A DNA stretch of 64,000 bases, from positions 30,902 to 94,901 of the forward strand of contig DATAUG010000187.1 in assembly GCA_036268355.1 (NCBI GenBank). Direction: 5' to 3'. The position numbers and the translations under genes were made by a program. Under the pieces are notes generated by a model. The model was not told where the DNA came from. It saw only the letters and a list, made by a program, of their open reading frames with translations, and did not search any database. Source of the DNA: DASQPJ01 sp036268355 (GTDB lineage: Bacteria > Actinomycetota > Actinomycetes > Sporichthyales > Sporichthyaceae). Of the stretch, positions 59,776-64,000 are shown piece by piece (within the stretch, counting starts at the first letter, position 1; the number at the start of each line of letters is the position of its first letter).

Positions 59776-60012
59776 ATGAGGATCAAATTGATCGTGCAGG
59801 CGATGAAGATGCTCACCGTTCCGGTCCTGCTCGCGGGGCTCACCCTGGGGCCCGCAGCTGCCGCGATGGCTGACACCACCCCCGGTGGCGGCGCGCCGGC
59901 GCCGGCAGCCAAGGAGTCCCCGAAGCCGACCCCGTCCGCCAAGCCGAAGATGATCAAGGCAGACCCCACGCCGAAGCCCACCGCAAAGCCGAAGTCGATC
60001 GTCGTGAACTGA
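59776..60012 (+). CDS. Small secreted Lys/Pro-rich peptide
   Basis: A peptide of 78 residues with a Sec signal (MLTVPVLLAGLTLGPAAAAMA) and a mature tail of about 45 residues made of KPTP/KPK repeats ending KPKSIVVN. The ATG at 59776 lacks a ribosome binding site, while a TTG at 59788 is six bases after GAGG, so the shorter form may be correct. A strong terminator follows at once. The basic, disordered product could bind anionic wall polymers; no family recognised. Confidence 0.6.
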   Translation: MRIKLIVQAMKMLTVPVLLAGLTLGPAAAAMADTTPGGGAPAPAAKESPKPTPSAKPKMIKADPTPKPTAKPKSIVVN

Positions 60013-60022
60013 TCAAGCTCGC

Positions 60023-60062
60023 GACGGCGCCGCTCCCGAACTTCGGGAGCGGCGCCGTCTTT
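60023..60062 (+). terminator. Rho-independent terminator after the small secreted peptide
   Basis: A perfect 16-bp stem (60023-60038 with 60044-60059), loop AACTT, followed by TTT. It begins 11 bases after the stop codon. Confidence 0.9.
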
Positions 60063-60094
60063 CGTGCCGGTAAAGCAACTGACGAGCAGTCAGC

Positions 60095-60763
60095 TCAACT
60101 CGAGGCCCGCGCCGGCGCCGTCAGCAGGGCGTGCAGGCCGGCGTCCCAGATCCGGTCGGCGTCCTGCGGCGTCCCGAGGAAGCCGCGGATCTCCAGCGCC
60201 GCCAGTCCGTGCAGCATCGCCCACCACTGCCGGGCGAGCAGGTCCACCTCGCTGTCGACCTCCAGCGGCGGCATGCGCCGGCGGCGGGCCACCGCGGGGA
60301 CCGCCGGGTCCGGGGTGTGCGGGAGCGAGACGATGCCCGCGTCGCGGCAGTCCGCGAGCACGTCGGCCAGCAGATGCAGCGCCGCCAGCGCGTGGGTGCG
60401 GTCGTCGCAGGTGGGTGTGAACTCGGGGACCAACTGTTCGCACATCAGTCGGTAAAGCACCGGTTGGCCGCGCGCCTGTTCCCGGTAGGCCGAGCAGGCA
60501 GCCAACAGGTCGGCCCGGGGGTCCGCGCTGCGCTGGATCGCCCGCAGTCGGTCGACCAACTCGGCGAACCCGTCCACGTACAGCGCACGGGCGAGGTTCT
60601 CCTTCGAGCCGAACAGGCTGTAGATCGCCCGGGTGGTGGTGTCGACGTGGGCGGCCAGCCCGCGTAGTTCCAGCCCCGCCGGCCCTTGTTCGGCGAGCAG
60701 TCGGCGCGCGGCTCTCATCAGGTGGGCGCGGGTCGTCTCGGTGTGTTCACGTGGCCGGCCCAT
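60095..60763 (-). CDS. TetR-family transcriptional repressor
   Basis: A 222-residue regulator. The N-terminal HTH is clear (TTRAHLMRAARRLLAEQGPAGLELRGLAAHVDTTTRAIYSLFGSKENLARALYVDGF). The C-terminal domain resembles the TetR_C_33/WHG-like groups (QWWAMLHGLAALEIRGFLG). It is divergent from the PIG-L/MDMPI operon, and a perfect 23-bp palindrome lies between the two starts, so it likely represses both itself and that operon. Confidence 0.9.
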   Translation of the reverse strand: MGRPREHTETTRAHLMRAARRLLAEQGPAGLELRGLAAHVDTTTRAIYSLFGSKENLARALYVDGFAELVDRLRAIQRSADPRADLLAACSAYREQARGQPVLYRLMCEQLVPEFTPTCDDRTHALAALHLLADVLADCRDAGIVSLPHTPDPAVPAVARRRRMPPLEVDSEVDLLARQWWAMLHGLAALEIRGFLGTPQDADRIWDAGLHALLTAPARASS

Positions 60764-60774
60764 GACATCCGAGT

Positions 60775-60797
60775 GTAACGTAACGACGTTACGTTAC
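60775..60797. promoter_or_regulatory. TetR operator: perfect 23-bp palindrome
   Basis: Two 11-bp arms (left GTAACGTAACG at 60775-60785, right its exact complement at 60787-60797) flank a central A at 60786. Each arm contains GTAACG repeated, so half-sites are themselves reiterated. It begins 12 bp before the tetR start and ends 25 bp before the PIG-L gene start. Confidence 0.88.
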
Positions 60798-60821
60798 GGT
60801 TCGGCGCAGGGAGGTGATGGC

Positions 60822-61631
60822 GTGGCGACCTTCGTGTTCCTCCATGCCCATCCGGACGACGAGGCGATCGGATCCGGCGGCACGATCGCCGCCCTGGCCG
60901 CCGCCGGGCATCGCGCGGTTGTGCTGCTGGCCACCCGTGGCGAGCGCGGCATCGTGCCGGCGGAGCTGGCCGAGGCCGATGGGTTGGGCGAGTTGCGCGC
61001 CGCTGAGGCGCACCGGTCGGCCGAGTTGCTCGGGGCGGCCCGGCTGGCGTTCCTGGGCTACCGGGACTCCGGCGAACAACCGGGCGATCCGGCGCCGGGG
61101 TCGTTCGCCGCTGCCGATCCCGACGAGGCCGCCGCCCGGGTGGTCCAGTTGCTGCGGGAGGAGGCTGCCGACGCGTTGATCATCTACGACGAGCACGGCA
61201 TCACCGGCCATCCGGACCATGTCCAGGTGCACGAGGTCGGGATGCGCGCGGCCGCCGGCCTGCCGGGGCTGCGGGTCTACCAGGGCACGTTGTCCGAGTC
61301 GCAGCTGGCGGTGTTCGTCGCCAACGTCGCCATATTCTTGGCCGGCGCCGGCGCCGGCGCGCCGTCGGCAGCCGGCGGTGGACCGACGTTGTACGCGAGC
61401 CCGGACGCGTCGGTGACGACCCGGGTCGATGCCCGCCCCTGGTCGGCGCGCAAGCGGGCGGCGATGGCCGCGCACGCCAGTCAGATCGGGCCGGACTCGT
61501 TCTTCCTCTCCCTGTCCGAGGAGGACTTCATGGAGGTCTTCGGGACCGAGAGCTATCTCGCCCGCTCGACGCCCGACGGTGCGCCAGGGCCGCTGGAGGC
61601 CGCCCTGAACGGCTCCGGGGCGTTGCGATGA
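60822..61631 (+). CDS. PIG-L family zinc deacetylase (MshB/Mca-like)
   Basis: A 269-residue LmbE/PIG-L metal-dependent deacetylase. The zinc motif is HAHPDDE at 8-14, with the second site GHPDHVQVHEVG. Relatives deacetylate GlcNAc-inositol in mycothiol synthesis (MshB), cleave mycothiol conjugates (Mca), or act on antibiotics and lipids. The next gene, a mycothiol-dependent-isomerase-like protein, makes a thiol-linked role plausible. GTG 60822 follows GGGAGGTG. Controlled by the divergent TetR through the 23-bp palindrome. Confidence 0.88.
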   Translation: MATFVFLHAHPDDEAIGSGGTIAALAAAGHRAVVLLATRGERGIVPAELAEADGLGELRAAEAHRSAELLGAARLAFLGYRDSGEQPGDPAPGSFAAADPDEAAARVVQLLREEAADALIIYDEHGITGHPDHVQVHEVGMRAAAGLPGLRVYQGTLSESQLAVFVANVAIFLAGAGAGAPSAAGGGPTLYASPDASVTTRVDARPWSARKRAAMAAHASQIGPDSFFLSLSEEDFMEVFGTESYLARSTPDGAPGPLEAALNGSGALR

Positions 61632-62536
61632 CCCGCCCGGGACCGACCGCGACCGGCGGGGTGCCCGCCGGCGTCGCACCGCCGCCGGTCGCCTGGGCGG
61701 AGGTCCGGGTTGAGCTGGAACGGGTCGCGGCCCGGATCCCGCCGCTGTTCGCCGCCGTCTGCGACCCGGCGGCACCCGGGTTGGGCGTGTGGAACGTCGC
61801 CGAGTTGGCCACGCACCTGTCGCATCCGTGGCGCGGGCTGCCCGCGCTCGCCCGAGCCGACCTGCCGGCGCTGATCCAGGCCGCCCCGCCCGGGGCGCGG
61901 GAGGGGCTCGGCACGCCGTCGGGGGCGATGTTCGCCGACATCGCAATGCTGGCGCCGTGGACGAAGGTCGCGGTGGCGGCCGACCCGGAGCGCGACCTTG
62001 CGCGGCTGGCCGCACAGATCCAGGACTGCGCGGCGCGGTTCGTCGCCACCGATCACGACGTCGACCCGAGCCCGCGGCCGTGGATCGTGGACGGGATCCA
62101 CGTACCGCCGGCGACCTTCGGTTGCCACGTGCTCAACGAGTCGCTGATGCACGGCCACGACATCGCCCGGGCGGGCGGCGGGCTGCCGTGGCCCATCGAG
62201 CCGGCCGCCGCCGCCCTGGTGGTCCGCGGTTTCCTGCTGGTCGTGCTGTCCCAGGCGATGAGTCTGCGTCCGGAGGTCGGCCCGCACTTCGCCGTCGACG
62301 TCCAGCTGATCGGCGACCGGCGCTTCTGCGTCGTCAAGGACGCGGCCGGCATGCGCCTCGAGCAGACCTCGGCGCGCCCGGTGGACGCTCATCTGCGTAC
62401 CGACCCGGTCAGCATGCTGCTGATGATCTGGAAACGCCGCCGCCTGGTCTCGCTGGTGGGACGCGGGAAGCTGGTCGTCTGGGGCAGGCGACCGTGGAAG
62501 GCGTTGGAGCTGCGCAGCCTGGTCCCGGACGTCTGA
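61628..62536 (+). CDS. MDMPI-N (DinB-like) domain protein, mycothiol-dependent type
   Basis: A 302-residue protein. The N-terminal helical bundle is of the mycothiol-dependent maleylpyruvate isomerase type (GVWNVAELATHLSHPWRGLPALAR; metal-ligand candidates His in ATHLSH and HGHD in NESLMHGHDIARA). The C-terminal 100 residues (VDVQLIGDRRFCVVKDAAGMRLEQTSARPVDAHLRTDPVSMLLMIWKRR) look like an SCP2/sterol-carrier-like domain. Such proteins often catalyse thiol S-transfer or isomerisation with mycothiol; the substrate is unknown. The start overlaps the PIG-L stop by four bases (ATGA). Confidence 0.8.
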   Translation: MTRPGPTATGGVPAGVAPPPVAWAEVRVELERVAARIPPLFAAVCDPAAPGLGVWNVAELATHLSHPWRGLPALARADLPALIQAAPPGAREGLGTPSGAMFADIAMLAPWTKVAVAADPERDLARLAAQIQDCAARFVATDHDVDPSPRPWIVDGIHVPPATFGCHVLNESLMHGHDIARAGGGLPWPIEPAAAALVVRGFLLVVLSQAMSLRPEVGPHFAVDVQLIGDRRFCVVKDAAGMRLEQTSARPVDAHLRTDPVSMLLMIWKRRRLVSLVGRGKLVVWGRRPWKALELRSLVPDV

Positions 62537-62540
62537 GTAC

Positions 62541-62608
62541 CCAACCGCACGTTGCGTCCGGCTGACCCGACGCCAATAGCCTCCGGTCAGCCGGACGCAA
62601 CCCGTTGG
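62541..62608. repeat. Conserved-loop hairpin element, copy 2
   Basis: A perfect 17-bp stem (62551-62567 with 62585-62601) holds the loop C-GACGCCAATAGCCTC-C. CCAAC/GTTGG (62541-62545, 62604-62608) adds an outer stem. The 15-nt loop is identical to that at 28518-28532, whereas the inner stem differs on both sides in a compensating way. It starts 15 bp after the MDMPI-like gene. Confidence 0.8.
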
Positions 62609-62655
62609 GATGCGAGGGTGGCGCCGTAGGCGGACGTGCGAGGAGGGGGCCCACG

Positions 62656-63558
62656 GTGGTCGCGCAGGCGCCTGTCGTCACGTTGAACAACGGCACGACG
62701 ATGCCTGCCCTCGGGCTCGGCGTGTTCCAGAGCGCCCCGGAGGAGACGGCGCAGGCCGTCGAGGCGGCGCTCGCCCACGGCTACCGCCTGATCGACACCG
62801 CCGCCGCCTATCGCAACGAACGACAGGTCGGCGCCGCCATCGCCGCCGCCGGCCTCCCGCGCGCCGAACTGTTCGTGACCACCAAGCTCTGGATGACCGA
62901 CTACGGCTACGCCACCGCATTGCGCGCCTTCGACGCGAGCCTGCGCCGACTGGGCCTGGACCACGTGGACCTCTACCTGCTGCACTGGCCCGCGCCGGCC
63001 GAGTTCGACTCGACCGTCGCGGCCTACCAGGCCGCGGAGCAGGTGCTGGCGCAGGGGCGGGCCCGGGCGATCGGGGTTTGCAACTTCACGGCCGAGCACC
63101 TGTTGCAGCTCATGGCACGAACGGACGTGGTGCCCGCCGTCAACCAGGTCGAGCTGCATCCGTTCTTCAATCAGCACGAACTGCGGGACGCCCACCGACG
63201 CCTGCGCATCACGACCCAGTCCTGGTCGCCCATCGGTGGCGTGCACCGCCGGCGCGCAGCGTCCCCGGACCAGGTGTTCGGCCCGTTGGAGCACCCCACC
63301 GTGGTCGCGCTTGCCGCTGAGCGTGGCCGGACACCGGCCCAGATCGTGCTGCGCTGGCACCTCCAGCAGGGGCTGTCGGCCATCCCCAAATCCGTCCGCC
63401 CGCAGCGGATCGCGGAGAACTTCGACGTCTTCGACTTCGGGCTGTCCGACCACGAGATGGCCGCGATCGACGCCTTGGACACCGGGTCCCGGACCGGCGC
63501 CGACCCCGACACTGTCGGCAGTCGGACCTACGACCTCCGCCCGCCCGAGGACGACTGA
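62656..63558 (+). CDS. Aldo/keto reductase
   Basis: An AKR5-like NADPH-dependent reductase of 300 residues, with the catalytic tetrad Asp47 (LIDTAAAY), Tyr52, Lys77 (VTTKLW) and His110 (LYLLHWP). Other typical parts are RAIGVCNFTAEHL, NQVELHPFFNQ and AIPKSVRPQRIAENFDVFDF. It reduces carbonyls such as keto-esters, diketo-gulonate-like compounds or aldehydes. GTG 62656 follows GAGGAGG at about nine bases; an upstream ATG at 62605 is disfavoured. It precedes the RuBisCO gene by 125 bp but a functional link is not evident. Confidence 0.92.
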   Translation: MVAQAPVVTLNNGTTMPALGLGVFQSAPEETAQAVEAALAHGYRLIDTAAAYRNERQVGAAIAAAGLPRAELFVTTKLWMTDYGYATALRAFDASLRRLGLDHVDLYLLHWPAPAEFDSTVAAYQAAEQVLAQGRARAIGVCNFTAEHLLQLMARTDVVPAVNQVELHPFFNQHELRDAHRRLRITTQSWSPIGGVHRRRAASPDQVFGPLEHPTVVALAAERGRTPAQIVLRWHLQQGLSAIPKSVRPQRIAENFDVFDFGLSDHEMAAIDALDTGSRTGADPDTVGSRTYDLRPPEDD

Positions 63559-63605
63559 CGGACCCTCGGCCCACCGGGCAACGCCGGTGAGCTCGAGGCC
63601 ATCGA

Positions 63606-63659
63606 AGAGTTAAGTAAACACTGAAGGATCAAGGCTAAAGACTTGATGGACAACTTCAG
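63606..63659. promoter_or_regulatory. AT-rich nested dyad upstream of cbbL
   Basis: CTGAAG (63621-63626) pairs with CTTCAG (63654-63659), and inside it ATCAAG (63628-63633) pairs with CTTGAT (63642-63647) across eight bases. TTAAGTAAAC lies just to the left. The region is strikingly AT-rich for this genome and ends 24 bp before the cbbL start, as would suit promoter and operator for a LysR-type CbbR or another regulator. Confidence 0.6.
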
Positions 63660-63683
63660 CGTCCGCCCTCGATGATCTGCCCT

Positions 63684-64000
63684 ATGACTGACGAGAGATG
63701 GAACGCAGGCGTCATCCCCTACGCCAAGATGGGTTACTGGGAGCCGGACTACGTTCCCAAGGACACCGACATTTTGTGTGCTTTCCGGATCACCCCGCAG
63801 GCCGGGGTGCCGGCGAACGAGGCCGGCGCCGCGGTTGCGGGTGAGTCCAGCACCGCCACCTGGACGGTGGTCTGGACGGACCGGTTGACCGCCCACAGCC
63901 ACTACCAGGCCAAGTGCTACAAGGTCGACCCGGTGCCGGGCCGCGAGGGCGAGTACATCGCCTTGATCGCCTACGACATCGACCTCTTCGAGGAGGGTTC
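63684..64000 (+). CDS. cbbL: RuBisCO large subunit, form I (C/D-like), 3' end beyond the window
   Basis: The first 105 codons of form I ribulose-1,5-bisphosphate carboxylase/oxygenase, the CO2-fixing enzyme of the Calvin cycle. The N-terminal domain is unmistakable: WNAGVIPYAKMGYWEPDYVPKDTDILCAFRITPQAG, then ESSTATWTVVWTDRLTAHSHYQAKCYKVDPVPG and IALIAYDIDLFEEGS. The sequence style is that of red-type (IC/ID) enzymes found in autotrophic actinobacteria. Catalytic residues (KDDE, carbamylated Lys) lie outside the window; cbbS and cbbX would be expected downstream. The ATG has no strong ribosome binding site. Confidence 0.96.
   Translation, partial: MTDERWNAGVIPYAKMGYWEPDYVPKDTDILCAFRITPQAGVPANEAGAAVAGESSTATWTVVWTDRLTAHSHYQAKCYKVDPVPGREGEYIALIAYDIDLFEEG

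Noticed and set aside
63601..63683. Classical CbbR site (TTA-N7/8-GAA)
   Set aside because: The nearest TTA and GAA are ten bases apart, which does not fit that spacing; the region is reported only as a general dyad.
1..64000. tRNA, rRNA, transposase, integrase or prophage genes
   Set aside because: Read for typical motifs (T-arm GGTTCGAATCC, DDE transposase and integrase signatures) on both strands without a match.

Overview
The window is very GC-rich DNA with many GTG and some TTG starts and G/C-biased third codon positions. Together with F420-type (LLM) oxidoreductase, mycothiol-type (DinB/MDMPI) and GpgS genes and an HspR-type HAIR operator at lon, this points to a high-GC actinobacterium. 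The RuBisCO large-subunit gene entering at the right edge suggests facultative autotrophy. A Sporichthya-like organism would fit, but that is inference and not shown by the sequence. No rRNA, tRNA, convincing CRISPR array, IS element or phage gene was seen; the window looks chromosomal.

Layout. 1-6.2 kb: end of a secreted beta-helix protein, a membrane-anchored hypothetical, a secreted phospholipase C-type phosphoesterase, and a PAS-GAF-GAF-PP2C phosphatase gene split by one frameshift. 6.4-12.4 kb: a giant CtpI-type P-type ATPase flanked by three small membrane-protein genes. 12.6-25 kb: LLM oxidoreductase, secreted unknown, two Vgb-like beta-propeller proteins, a branched-chain amino-acid-type binding lipoprotein followed by a cluster of small stem-loops, two methyltransferases, an orphan membrane-fusion-protein fragment, and lon with a HAIR element over its ribosome binding site. 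25-31 kb: an envelope block with an acyltransferase-like membrane protein, an NlpC/P60-like protein, an M15-like peptidase, a YcnI-like copper protein and a lytic transglycosylase. 31.4-33.3 kb: a DyP peroxidase-encapsulin nanocompartment operon.

33.3-40.4 kb is a signalling island: a tightly coupled rsbR-rsbS-rsbT-rsbX-like-histidine kinase-PP2C operon (stressosome type), with a divergent gene fusing an RsbW-like kinase to an RsbV-like STAS domain. A separate rsbV-rsbW pair lies at 53.2-54.0 kb and a degenerate STAS protein at 59.3 kb. Together with the frameshifted PP2C this gives a dense partner-switching network, but no sigma factor gene is in the window.

40.6-60 kb: lipoprotein, amino-acid permease, an SDR lacking its catalytic residues paired with a 3-hydroxyisobutyrate dehydrogenase-like gene, class E/F-type sortase, folP-like/gpgS convergent pair, two DHA2 drug exporters, an AraC regulator, flavin reductase, AI-2E permease, GH3 lipoprotein, MgtC-like protein and small secreted proteins. 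60-64 kb: TetR with a perfect 23-bp palindrome, a PIG-L deacetylase-MDMPI operon, an aldo/keto reductase and the start of cbbL behind an AT-rich nested dyad. The most unusual non-coding signal is a pair of intergenic hairpins (28.5 and 62.55 kb) that share a 15-nt loop but have different, compensating stems.
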